Origin: Halomonas campaniensis
GTDB taxonomy: Bacteria; Pseudomonadota; Gammaproteobacteria; Pseudomonadales; Halomonadaceae
Assembly: GCF_014193375.1 (NCBI RefSeq)
Contig: NZ_JACHZF010000012.1
Coordinates: forward strand, 1 to 64,000
Direction of reading: 5' to 3'
Length of the DNA: 64,000 nt
Under the pieces are notes generated by a model. The model ran no database searches and had not been told where the DNA came from. It was given only the letters and a program-made list of their open reading frames with translations. Made by a program: the position numbers and the translations under genes. Positions 8,323 through 16,400 of this stretch are shown here, piece by piece (within the stretch, counting starts at the first letter, position 1; the number at the start of each line of letters is the position of its first letter).

Positions 8323-8961
8323 TTACGCCGGTACGCCACTGTGAAAACGAAACGCCTGGTCAGGCGATTGCACCAGCTCCGCTTCGCGATCGGCGAAGAA
8401 GGCGATCCGGGACTCGATGGGGGCCGGGGGCAGATGGCGGGCCAGCATCAGGTAGTCCTCATAATGGCGCCCCTCCGACTTAACCAGAGTGCGATAGAAC
8501 TTGGCAAGTTCGGGGTCCAGGTGGGGGATCAGCCGGGCGAAGCGCTCGCAGCTGCGCGCCTCGATGAAGGCACCGATGATCAGGATGTCCACCAGCCGCG
8601 CCGGCTCCCCGGGACGCACGTGGCGCCGCAGCCCCTCGGCATAGCGCGAGGCCGAGATGTGCCGGTAGGCGATGCCCCGCGCCTCCATCAGCTTGACCAC
8701 CTGCTCGAAGTGCAGCAGCTCCTCCCGGGCCAGCTGGCTCATCTTGGTGAGCAGCAGCGGCTGGTCCACGTAGCGGTAGAGCAGGCTCATGGCCGTGGAG
8801 GCGGCCTTCTTCTCGCACTGGGCGTGGTCGATCAGCAGCAGCTCGGGGTTCTCGAGCGCCCAGTCGATCCAGGCGTCGGGGGTGCGGCAGGCCAGGAAGT
8901 CGAGCAGTTCGGGCGACAGCAGCTCGTCGGCGGGCGGGGCATCGGTCACGGGGTCGGACAT
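8323..8961 (-). CDS. miaE: tRNA 2-methylthio-N6-isopentenyladenosine(37) hydroxylase
   Basis: A 212-residue protein matching MiaE, a non-haem diiron monooxygenase that hydroxylates the isopentenyl group of ms2i6A at tRNA position 37 using O2. Ferritin-like diiron ligand motifs are visible: REELLHFEQ, the helix with EARSCERF, and SEGRHYEDY. The length is typical for the shorter MiaE form. It lies 18 bases downstream of the DUF1289 gene and 33 bases upstream of the SARP regulator on the same strand, so co-transcription is likely. The ribosome-binding site is weak, which may mean translational coupling to the upstream gene. Confidence 0.9.
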   Translation of the reverse strand: MSDPVTDAPPADELLSPELLDFLACRTPDAWIDWALENPELLLIDHAQCEKKAASTAMSLLYRYVDQPLLLTKMSQLAREELLHFEQVVKLMEARGIAYRHISASRYAEGLRRHVRPGEPARLVDILIIGAFIEARSCERFARLIPHLDPELAKFYRTLVKSEGRHYEDYLMLARHLPPAPIESRIAFFADREAELVQSPDQAFRFHSGVPA

Positions 8962-8979
8962 GGCAGGCGGATCTCGGGC

Positions 8980-9462
8980 TCAGGGTTCGGAGAGGGCGTT
9001 GTCGCCAAGGGCATTGTCGCCGACGACATGGCCACAGAGGACATGGCGGCGTCGCTCGGCGGCGGCGGTGAGCTCGGCAGCGATGCGCTCGTGGAGCTCG
9101 ACCACCGACAGGCCGGCCGCGGCCTCGCGGGGCGCCAGGCCGTAGCGGGCCAGCTCCCGGATGCGCTCGCGACCCACCCACAGCAGCTCCACCGCCCGGG
9201 AGAGCCCGGGCTGCTCGGGGCGGTAGCGGATGCGGTGGCGGGCCAGCTGCTCGGCAAGCGCCACGTCATCCACCAGGCGCAGGTAGCGGCCGGCGACGGC
9301 CTCGCGCAGGGCGTCGAGCTCGGCCATGCGCGCCGCACGCGCGTCAGGCGCCAGGCCGGCCCAGTCGCGGATCTCCACGTCGGCCCGCTGGCAGCCGCGG
9401 CAGGTGGCGTCGCCCAGGGTGGTGGAACAGAGCCCCACGCAGGGCGAGGCGATGGCGCCCAT
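8980..9462 (-). CDS. DUF1289-domain protein with Cys cluster
   Basis: A 160-residue protein. Its N-terminus carries the DUF1289 signature, a compact Cys motif (SPCVGLCSTTLGDATCRGC) likely to bind a metal. The function is not known. Residues about 40-160 are helical, charged and without a domain I recognise. The start at 9462 is chosen because GAGAGGG lies about 6 bases upstream; an upstream ATG at 9498 would add 12 residues with no better signal. It probably shares a transcript with miaE and is divergent from acnB. Confidence 0.75.
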   Translation of the reverse strand: MGAIASPCVGLCSTTLGDATCRGCQRADVEIRDWAGLAPDARAARMAELDALREAVAGRYLRLVDDVALAEQLARHRIRYRPEQPGLSRAVELLWVGRERIRELARYGLAPREAAAGLSVVELHERIAAELTAAAERRRHVLCGHVVGDNALGDNALSEP

Positions 9463-9630
9463 GGCATCCCTCTCGTTGGATGGCTGGAGGTTTCTCATGC
9501 TCTAAGACTATTCCCATGGTACCGCGTCACCCGCCCCGGGGGGAGCCTCACCTGTCACTCGACCCCCTGTAGTTCAACAGACAGGGCGCCGACCAAAGTG
9601 CAAGGCGCCAACCACCGGGGCTCGCTTAAC

Positions 9631-9644
9631 ATTGTCGACAGTTT
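9631..9644. promoter_or_regulatory. TTGTCGACAG palindrome upstream of acnB
   Basis: ATTGTCGACAGTTT contains a perfect TGTCGACA palindrome, about 140 bases before the acnB start, in the 322-base divergent gap between the DUF1289 gene and acnB. Sites of this form are typical of GntR-family regulators. The assignment is speculative. No other feature is recognised in the gap. Confidence 0.3.
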
Positions 9645-9784
9645 ACCGTAGACTTCCGGCACCGAAGACAGGACGTCTTTCACCCCTGTTCTTGTGCCAT
9701 GGCCCCCGTGTCAGGGCGTCCGCCGTAAGACGCCTCCCGCCACGCCACCGGGCCCTGGCGACCACCACCAATGAGGGCCACACC

Positions 9785-12388
9785 GTGCTTGAAGCCTATC
9801 GCCAACATGTCGAGGAGCGCGCCGCCGAAGGCGTGCCGCCGAAGCCGCTGAACGCCGAACAGGTCGCCGCACTGGTCGAGCTGCTGAAGGCGCCGCCGGC
9901 CGGCGAGGAAGAATTCGTCCTCGACCTGATCACCAACCGCGTTCCCCCGGGTGTTGACGAGGCCGCCTACGTCAAGGCCGGCTTCCTGACCGCCATCGCC
10001 AAGGGCGAGGCCGAGTCGCCGCTGATCGACAGGATCCACGCGGTCAAGCTGCTGGGCACCATGCAGGGCGGCTACAACATCGTCTCCATGGTCGAGCTGC
10101 TGGACGACGCCGAGCTGGCCAAGGAAGTGGGCGAGCAGCTCAAGCACACCCTGCTGATGTTCGACGCCTTCCACGACGTGGAAGAGCGTGCCAAGGCGGG
10201 CAACGCCGTGGCCAAGGAGGTTATCCAGTCCTGGGCCGACGCCGAGTGGTTCCTCTCCAAGCCCGCCCTGGAAGAGAAGATCACCCTCACCGTCTTCAAG
10301 GTGCCGGGCGAGACCAACACCGACGACCTCTCCCCCGCCCCCGATGCCTGGTCGCGCCCCGACATCCCGGTGCACGCCAACGCCATGCTCAAGAACGAGC
10401 GTGACGGCATCGAGCCCGAAGTGCCCGGCACCACCGGCCCGCTGAAGCAGATCGAGGAAGTGAAGGCCAAGGGTTTCCCGGTCGCCTATGTGGGCGACGT
10501 GGTCGGCACCGGCTCCTCGCGCAAGTCCGCCACCAACTCGGTGCTGTGGTTCTTCGGCGACGACATCCCCTACGTGCCCAATAAGCGCGCCGGCGGCTTC
10601 TGCTTCGGCGGTAAGATCGCCCCGATCTTCTTCAACACCATGGAAGATTCCGGCGCCCTGCCCGTGGAGATGGATGTCTCTAAAATGGAGATGGGCGACG
10701 TCATCGACGTCTATCCCTACGCAGGCAAGGTGTGCAAGCACGGCACCGACGAGGTGCTGACCACCTTCGAGCTCAAGACCCAGGTGATCCTGGACGAGGT
10801 GCGCGCCGGCGGCCGCATCCCCCTGATCATCGGCCGCGGCCTGACCACCAAGGCGCGCGAGTCGCTGGGCCTGGCCCCGTCCGACGTCTTCCGCCTGCCG
10901 GAGCAGCCCGTCGATACCGGCAAGGGCTACACCCTGGCCCAGAAGATGGTCGGCAAGGCCTGCGGCATGGAGGGCGTGCGCCCGGGCATGTACTGCGAGC
11001 CGAAGATGACCACCGTGGGCTCCCAGGACACCACCGGCCCGATGACCCGCGACGAGCTCAAGGACCTCGCCTGCCTCGGCTTCCAGGCCGACCTGGTGAT
11101 GCAGTCCTTCTGCCACACCGCCGCCTACCCGAAGCCGGTCGACGTGGACACCCACCACACCCTGCCCGACTTCATCATGAACCGCGGCGGCGTCTCCCTG
11201 CGTCCGGGCGACGGCATCATCCACAGCTGGCTGAACCGCATGCTGCTGCCCGACACCGTCGGCACCGGCGGCGACTCCCACACCCGCTTCCCGCTGGGCA
11301 TCTCCTTCCCGGCAGGCTCCGGCCTCGTGGCCTTCGCCGCCGCCACCGGCGTGATGCCGCTGGACATGCCGGAGTCCGTGCTGGTGCGCTTCAAGGGCAA
11401 GCGTCAGCCTGGCGTCACCCTGCGTGACCTGGTCCACGCCATCCCCTACTACGCCATCAAGGAAGGCCTGCTGACCGTCGAGAAGTCCGGCAAGAAGAAC
11501 GCCTTCTCCGGTCGCGTGCTGGAGATCGAGGGCCTCGAGGACCTCACCGTCGAGCAGGCCTTCGAGCTCTCCGACGCCTCCGCCGAGCGCAGTGCCGCGG
11601 GCTGCACCATCACCCTCTCCGAGGAGAGCGTGAGCGAGTACCTGAAGTCCAACATCACCCTGCTCAAGTGGATGATCGCCAACGGCTACGGCGACCGCCG
11701 TACCATCGAGCGCCGCATCCAGGGCATGGAGGAGTGGCTGGCCAACCCGAGCCTGATGCGCGCCGACAAGGACGCCGAGTACGCCGAGGTCATCGAGATC
11801 GACCTCGAGGCGCTCAAGGAGCCGGTACTCTGCGCCCCGAACGATCCGGACGACGCCCGCCTGCTGTCTGACGTGGCCGGCGAGAAGATCGACGAGGTGT
11901 TCATCGGTTCGTGCATGACCAACATCGGCCACTTCCGCGCCGCGGGCAAGCTGCTCGAGAAGCAGCCGGCCGGCAGCCTGAAGACCCGCCTGTGGCTGGC
12001 CCCGCCCACCAAGATGGACCAGCACCAGCTCACCGAGGAGGGCTACTACGGCATCTATGGCCGCGCCGGCGCGCGCATGGAGATGCCGGGCTGCTCGCTG
12101 TGCATGGGCAACCAGGCCCGCGTGGCCGCTAAGTCCACCGTGGTCTCCACCTCCACCCGTAACTTCCCGAACCGCCTCGGCGACGGTGCCAACGTGTACC
12201 TCGCCTCCGCGGAACTCGCGGCCGTGGCCGCCGTGGAAGGTCGCCTGCCAACCGTCGACGAATACCGCCGCTACATGGGCGAGTTCGACGCCATGGCCGG
12301 CGAGATCTATCGTTACATGAACTTCCACGAGATCGAGGAGTATCAGAACGCCGCTTCCAACGTGATTCCCGTCGCTCAGGAAGCCTGA
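9785..12388 (+). CDS. acnB: Bifunctional aconitate hydratase 2 / 2-methylisocitrate dehydratase
   Basis: An 867-residue AcnB (E. coli AcnB has 865). It interconverts citrate and isocitrate in the TCA cycle, and in the AcnB family also acts on 2-methylisocitrate. Helical HEAT-like N-terminal domain (residues 1-160), then the swivel domain ([25 protein letters not shown]) and the catalytic domain. The iron-sulfur ligand Cys residues are seen in [11 protein letters not shown] and in the late CSLCMGNQ motif. The GTG at 9785 gives the family N-terminus ([13 protein letters not shown]) and has GAGGG 7 bases upstream, so I reject the longer in-frame extension. A strong terminator follows. Confidence 0.96.
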   Translation: MLEAYRQHVEERAAEGVPPKPLNAEQVAALVELLKAPPAGEEEFVLDLITNRVPPGVDEAAYVKAGFLTAIAKGEAESPLIDRIHAVKLLGTMQGGYNIVSMVELLDDAELAKEVGEQLKHTLLMFDAFHDVEERAKAGNAVAKEVIQSWADAEWFLSKPALEEKITLTVFKVPGETNTDDLSPAPDAWSRPDIPVHANAMLKNERDGIEPEVPGTTGPLKQIEEVKAKGFPVAYVGDVVGTGSSRKSATNSVLWFFGDDIPYVPNKRAGGFCFGGKIAPIFFNTMEDSGALPVEMDVSKMEMGDVIDVYPYAGKVCKHGTDEVLTTFELKTQVILDEVRAGGRIPLIIGRGLTTKARESLGLAPSDVFRLPEQPVDTGKGYTLAQKMVGKACGMEGVRPGMYCEPKMTTVGSQDTTGPMTRDELKDLACLGFQADLVMQSFCHTAAYPKPVDVDTHHTLPDFIMNRGGVSLRPGDGIIHSWLNRMLLPDTVGTGGDSHTRFPLGISFPAGSGLVAFAAATGVMPLDMPESVLVRFKGKRQPGVTLRDLVHAIPYYAIKEGLLTVEKSGKKNAFSGRVLEIEGLEDLTVEQAFELSDASAERSAAGCTITLSEESVSEYLKSNITLLKWMIANGYGDRRTIERRIQGMEEWLANPSLMRADKDAEYAEVIEIDLEALKEPVLCAPNDPDDARLLSDVAGEKIDEVFIGSCMTNIGHFRAAGKLLEKQPAGSLKTRLWLAPPTKMDQHQLTEEGYYGIYGRAGARMEMPGCSLCMGNQARVAAKSTVVSTSTRNFPNRLGDGANVYLASAELAAVAAVEGRLPTVDEYRRYMGEFDAMAGEIYRYMNFHEIEEYQNAASNVIPVAQEA

Positions 12389-12476
12389 TACCCCGGTGTT
12401 GTGATAGTCTCAGGTTCGACTCCGATGCTCGCAACATCGAATGGCCGCCCTCGCGGCGGCCTGAGCCGATGACAGA

Positions 12477-12503
12477 AGCGCCCCCAGCCGGGGGCGCTTT
12501 TTT
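12477..12503 (+). terminator. acnB: acnB intrinsic terminator
   Basis: A 9-bp stem (AGCGCCCCC with GGGGGCGCT) has a 4-base loop and runs into six T. It lies about 90 bases after the acnB stop. A second small hairpin, GGCCGCC-N5-GGCGGCC, precedes it. Confidence 0.9.
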
Positions 12504-12531
12504 CGTTTGCAATGGCTGAAGCAACGCCACC

Positions 12532-12591
12532 CTGCAGGAGGCCAATTTATTGGTGGTCCGACATTTCGGCGATGGAGGCCGCAGGCGCCAG
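12532..12591. repeat. Short composite repeat B, left flank of the RAYT locus
   Basis: This is a family-1 left arm that continues into a variant core, GGTGGTCCGACATTTCGGCG, and stops after GGCGCCAGAC without the usual right arm. A 46-base block of it (from AGGAGGCCAA) recurs without mismatch at 13738-13783, on the other side of the transposase. The next 12 bases match with one difference. Confidence 0.8.
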
Positions 12592-12603
12592 ACGAAGCCA
12601 CCC

Positions 12604-13199
12604 TGTAGGAGGCCAGCTCTGCTGGGCGATGGAGGCCGAAGGCCTCCCAGGGAGTACCACCACACGTGGCAACGCCGCCGGGCGCCTGGCGGCGCCAGTC
12701 GCGCAACAAGTTGCCCTCCTACAGACCAAGCCGGCTGCAGGCGCGAACCTTCGATGCAGCCACCCTGCAGGAGGCCAATTCATGGGGCGATGGAGGCCGC
12801 AGGCCTTCTGGCGGCACCTCCACAGGTTGGTAACATCGCCGGGCGCCTGGCAGCGCCAGTCGCGCAACAAGTTGCCCTCCTACAGACCAAGCCGGCTGCA
12901 GGCGCGAACCTTCGATGCAGCCACCCTGTAGGAGGCCAATTCATTGGGCGATGGAGGCCGCAGGCCTCCTAGGGAGTACCACCACACGTTGGCAACGCCG
13001 CAGGGCGCCTGACGGCGCCAGTCGCGCAGCGGAGCTGCCCTCCTACAAGGCCATATCAGGCAATGTCGGCTTGCGCCACCCTGTAGGAGGCCAATTCATG
13101 GGGCGATGGAGGCCGCAGGCCTCCCGGGAGTACCACCACACGTTGGCAACGCCGCAGGGCGCCTGACGGCGCCAGTCGCGCAACAAGTTGCCCTCCTAC
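12604..13199. repeat. Tandem array of four family-1 palindromic repeats (C-F)
   Basis: Four full repeats lie at 12604-12723, 12766-12884, 12927-13047 and 13082-13199, all in the same orientation. The spacers at 12724-12765 and 12885-12926 are identical 42-base sequences, so the unit of about 161 bp was duplicated in tandem. Each copy runs from TGTAGGAGGCC (or TGCAGGAGGCC) to GCCCTCCTAC. No gene is evident between 12389 and 13289. The arm sizes and 161-bp period exclude a CRISPR array. Confidence 0.9.
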
Positions 13200-13289
13200 C
13201 AGCCAAGCCGATGACTTTCCCTCCTACGGGTCGCCCCGGGCCGCGGGCTGACCTAGGCTGCGAAAAAATGGATCGTATGAGGCCATTCC

Positions 13290-13724
13290 ATGAACTCTCC
13301 TGGCAGGAAAGCCCTCAGAACCGGCCGGCGCTCAATCCCTGGTCACTTCTATCACATCACCATCGTGACGCGGCGGCGTCACCCCTTCTTCCAGGAATTT
13401 CGCTGTGCCTGTGCAGCCTGCCGAATGTTCTCGTCACCGGCAGTGAACGCACATTGCACCACCCAGAGCTTCGTGGTCATGCCAGACCATGTCCATTGGC
13501 TTCTCCAGTTACATGGCGACCTGTCGATTGCCGTCAAGCTCTACAAGTCTCGCGTCTCGATGGCAGTGGGCATACCCACCTGGGAGGACGGCTTCCATGA
13601 CCATGCGCTGCGTCAGGACGAGGACATCAGGCGCATCGCCCGTTACATCGTCGCCAACCCCCTTCGAGCGGGGCTGGTGAAACGGGTTGGCGACTACCCC
13701 TACTGGGATGCCGTATGGCTGTGA
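13290..13724 (+). CDS. REP-associated tyrosine transposase (RAYT, Y1 HUH family)
   Basis: A 144-residue Y1_Tnp protein. It has the N-terminal beta-strand motif GHFYHITIVTRRRHPFF (residues 18-34), the metal-binding HUH pair in MPDHVHWLL (H67, H69) and the catalytic Tyr in IARYIVANP (Y119). RAYTs are single-copy relatives of IS200/IS605 transposases that nick single-stranded REP hairpins. The gene sits just after four tandem palindromes and is flanked by near-identical short repeats. It is short for the family but all catalytic residues are present. An ATG at 13290 after a weak AGGC-type site is the likely start. Confidence 0.9.
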   Translation: MNSPGRKALRTGRRSIPGHFYHITIVTRRRHPFFQEFRCACAACRMFSSPAVNAHCTTQSFVVMPDHVHWLLQLHGDLSIAVKLYKSRVSMAVGIPTWEDGFHDHALRQDEDIRRIARYIVANPLRAGLVKRVGDYPYWDAVWL

Positions 13725-13735
13725 AGGCCTGCGCC

Positions 13736-13794
13736 GTAGGAGGCCAATTTATTGGTGGTCCGACATTTCGGCGATGGAGGCCGAAGGCGCCAGA
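13736..13794. repeat. Short composite repeat G, right flank of the RAYT locus
   Basis: This is the second copy of the composite found at 12532-12591, in the same orientation. It shares 46 identical bases, then 11 of the next 12. It begins 11 bases after the transposase stop codon. Confidence 0.8.
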
Positions 13795-13819
13795 CACGCA
13801 ACATTCTCCCCTCGCGCGG

Positions 13820-14818
13820 TCACCCCACCACGATGCGGTTGCGGCCGCCCTGCTTGGCGGCGTAGAGCGCGCGGTCGGCGCGTTCGAGCAGGCCGGCGGC
13901 GGAGTCGCCGGGGCGGTGACCGGCCAGGCCGATGCTCAGGGTGACGGGGATGCCCTGCCATTGGTGCTGCTGGACGCGGGTGCGCAGCCGCTCCAGGGGG
14001 CGGCGGGCGTCCTCGGGGGAGGTGCTGGGCATCAGCAGCACGAACTCCTCGCCGCCGACGCGGGCCGCGAGGTCATCGCCGCGCAGGGTGTCGTGCAGCA
14101 GCCGGGCCAGGGTCTCCAGCACGCGGTCGCCGGCGGCGTGGCCGAAGCGGTCGTTGATGGCCTTGAAGTGGTCCACGTCCATCAGGGCCAGGGTGAAGCC
14201 GCCCCCCAGGGCATCGGTATCCACCTGCGCCAGCAGCCCGCCGAGCACTCGGTCGAAGCGGCGCCGGTTGGGCAGGCCGGTGAGCGCGTCGGTCATCGCC
14301 TCGTGGTCGAGCCGGCGGTTGAGCGCCTCGAGCTCCTGGCGGCGCGCCTCCAGGGTCGCCTGGAGGGACTGCAGCTCGGCGATGATGGCGCCCTTCTCGG
14401 CCAGCAGCCGGTCGGTGGCCTCGCGGTCCTCCAGCAGCTCCCGCTCCAGGCGGTGCTTGCGGTCGATGGGCATCAGGCCGAGCAGCGAGAGCCGGGCGCC
14501 CTTGTAGTCGATCCGCCGCGCGCTGCACAGCACCGGCAGCATCTGCCCACTGGGCAGCGACAGCTCGAGATGCACCTCCTCGACCCGGCCCCGCTCCGCC
14601 AGGCGATAGCCGACCAGGCCGAGGTAGAGCAGGCGCGCCGCCGGAGTGAAGAGGTCGCTGGCCGGGGTGTCGACAAGCGCACCGGCGGGCACCCCGAACC
14701 ACTCCCCCACGCAGCGATTGACCGCCAGGATGACCCCCTGCTCGTCGACCACCACCTGGCCGTCGGGGGCACGGTTCCACCACTGGGCGAGATCCTGGGG
14801 ACGGATCGGCATCGGCAC
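13820..14818 (-). CDS. PAS-GGDEF diguanylate cyclase
   Basis: A 332-residue cytoplasmic protein. Residues 10-115 form a PAS domain (WWNRAPDGQVVVDEQGVILAVN begins it). Residues 122-172 are a coiled-coil linker. Residues 173-332 form the GGDEF domain, with GGEEF at 255-259 and an RGDD inhibitory site five residues before it (R246-D249). It should make cyclic di-GMP from GTP and be product-inhibited. It lies 30 bases downstream of an RsbQ-like hydrolase on the same strand. In Bacillus, RsbQ acts with the PAS-containing RsbP, so the PAS domain here is a likely receiver for the hydrolase signal (inference). Confidence 0.93.
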   Translation of the reverse strand: MPMPIRPQDLAQWWNRAPDGQVVVDEQGVILAVNRCVGEWFGVPAGALVDTPASDLFTPAARLLYLGLVGYRLAERGRVEEVHLELSLPSGQMLPVLCSARRIDYKGARLSLLGLMPIDRKHRLERELLEDREATDRLLAEKGAIIAELQSLQATLEARRQELEALNRRLDHEAMTDALTGLPNRRRFDRVLGGLLAQVDTDALGGGFTLALMDVDHFKAINDRFGHAAGDRVLETLARLLHDTLRGDDLAARVGGEEFVLLMPSTSPEDARRPLERLRTRVQQHQWQGIPVTLSIGLAGHRPGDSAAGLLERADRALYAAKQGGRNRIVVG

Positions 14819-14848
14819 GGCTCCTTCTTCGGAGGAAAGGTCTCGCGG

Positions 14849-15664
14849 TCAGCTGGCCGAGGAGATCGTCAGGTGCGTGCGCAGCGCCCGGGCCAGGCGC
14901 TCGGGGTCGGTCAGCTGCGGATAGTGCCCGGCGCACTCCAGCACCTCGAGCTCGCTCTCCGGCAGGTGGCGCTGGAGGTACTGGGCGGCGCTGAGCGGCA
15001 CGATGACATCGAAGGCGGTCTGCACCACCGTGCTGGGCACCGTGACCCGCTCAAGCAGGTGGCGGGTATCGCCGAGGAAGATGCTGCGGGCCAGGGGGCG
15101 GAGCACCTCGGGCGCCACCGCCAGGAAGCGCTGCTGCAGGTCGTGCTGGCGCGAGGGGGTCAGGGCATCGCCCAAGGCCACCCGGGAGAGGGTGCCCGCC
15201 CAGTCCAGGTAGTTCTGCTCCATCAGCGCCAGCAGGCCGTCGAGCTGCTCGGGGGTGTAGCCGCCCAGGTAGTCGGGCGGGTCGTCCAGGTAGCGCGCCG
15301 AGCTGCAGATGAGGCAGAGCTTGCGGAAGGCCTGCGGGCGGGCAATGGAGGCCATCAGCCCGATGGTGCCGCCGATGGAGTGGCCGACCATCAGCGCCCC
15401 CTCGAGCCCCAGGGCGTCGCAGAGCGCCACTACGTCCTCGACATGGCCGGCCGGCGTGCCGTGGCGGCCGGGATCATGGGCCGCGGGGTCGGCGGCGCCG
15501 AAGCCCGCCAGGTCGAAGAGGATCAGCCGGTAGTCCCGCTCCAGCAACGGCACCAGGCGACTCCAGACGGTCTGGTCGCAGCCGAAGCCGTGGATCATCA
15601 GCAGCGGCGTGCGGCCCCGACCGTGCTCGGTGACGTTGAGGCGCTGGACAATATCGCGGTGCAT
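14849..15664 (-). CDS. RsbQ-like alpha/beta hydrolase, probable signal receptor
   Basis: A 271-residue alpha/beta hydrolase with close resemblance to Bacillus subtilis Rsb[28 protein letters not shown] and [17 protein letters not shown]. The catalytic triad reads Ser96 (GHS), Asp219 (FDVIVP) and His247 (AGHYP), the same numbering I recall for RsbQ. RsbQ is the bacterial relative of the plant receptors D14 and KAI2 and works with a PAS protein. The start at 15664 has AGGAGA 9 bases upstream; a longer N-terminal reading would overlap the promoter side of rraA. It precedes the PAS-GGDEF gene, suggesting a hydrolase-gated c-di-GMP switch. The ligand is unknown. Confidence 0.9.
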   Translation of the reverse strand: MHRDIVQRLNVTEHGRGRTPLLMIHGFGCDQTVWSRLVPLLERDYRLILFDLAGFGAADPAAHDPGRHGTPAGHVEDVVALCDALGLEGALMVGHSIGGTIGLMASIARPQAFRKLCLICSSARYLDDPPDYLGGYTPEQLDGLLALMEQNYLDWAGTLSRVALGDALTPSRQHDLQQRFLAVAPEVLRPLARSIFLGDTRHLLERVTVPSTVVQTAFDVIVPLSAAQYLQRHLPESELEVLECAGHYPQLTDPERLARALRTHLTISSAS

Positions 15665-15815
15665 CGAACGGGATCTCCTGGCCTGGACGGACGCTGAAGA
15701 CCAGCATACCAAATCACGGCCAGGCACCGACCAACGGCTTCCACCTAAGCCGTCTTTCGCCACCTGCCCAGTGTGGCATCATCAAGCCATCATCCCTCGT
15801 GAAAGGAGCCAAGCC

Positions 15816-16304
15816 GTGAGCCCCATCATCACCCCCGACATCTGCGATGCCCATCCCGAGGTGCGGGTGCTGGACCCGCTGTTCGTCAACTTCGGCGGCC
15901 GCGAGGCCTTCTGCGGGCCGATCCGCACCGTGAAGTGCTTCGAGGACAACTCCCTCGTCAAGGAGGCCGTGGCCGAGCCCGGCGAGGGAGCGGTGCTGGT
16001 GGTGGACGCCGGCGGCTCCCAGCGCTGCGCCATGCTGGGCGACATGCTCGCCGAGCAGGCCGCCGACAACGGCTGGAGCGGCGTGGTGATGTACGGCTGC
16101 GTGCGCGACGTGGACGTGCTGGCCGAGACGGAGCTGGGCGTGCAGGCGCTGGGCGCCCATCCGCGCAAGAGCGAGAAGCGCGGCGAGGGGCAGCGCGACA
16201 TCCCGGTGACCTTCGCCGGCGTGACCCTCTCCCCGGGCGAGTGGCTCTACGCCGACAACAACGGCATCCTGGTCGCCGAGGCGCGCCTGCCGCTGGAGGG
16301 CTGA
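15816..16304 (+). CDS. rraA: RraA-family protein (RNase E inhibitor / HMG aldolase-like)
   Basis: A 162-residue protein matching E. coli RraA (161 residues). It has the family core [30 protein letters not shown] and the C-terminal [10 protein letters not shown]. RraA binds RNase E and inhibits RNA decay; close relatives are 4-hydroxy-4-methyl-2-oxoglutarate aldolases. The GTG start at 15816 has AAAGGAG 7 bases upstream and gives the expected N-terminus. It is divergent from the RsbQ-like gene and lies 96 bases before the GDPD gene. Whether the role is RNase E control or aldolase cannot be settled from sequence alone. Confidence 0.88.
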   Translation: MSPIITPDICDAHPEVRVLDPLFVNFGGREAFCGPIRTVKCFEDNSLVKEAVAEPGEGAVLVVDAGGSQRCAMLGDMLAEQAADNGWSGVVMYGCVRDVDVLAETELGVQALGAHPRKSEKRGEGQRDIPVTFAGVTLSPGEWLYADNNGILVAEARLPLEG

Positions 16305-16400
16305 CGCCGTGCCGTCGGCCGGCAGGGTCCGCCGGCGGCCCTTGCCGTGGCGCCTCGGGTGGTGTCACCCTGACGCCATGTCCACCACGCCGATCCCGCC

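Noticed and set aside
9680-12328. An 880-codon open frame opposite acnB
   Set aside because: It is a mirror of the acnB codon pattern; the protein has no recognisable motif and acnB is certain.
12604-13199. Tandem repeats that could be taken for a CRISPR array
   Set aside because: The units are about 120 bp palindromes with identical 42-base spacers, and no cas genes are near. CRISPR repeats are shorter with unique spacers.
13290-13724. A complete IS200/IS605 insertion sequence
   Set aside because: The transposase is of the RAYT type, no TnpB is present and no element ends typical of IS200 are seen; the flanks are composite repeats.
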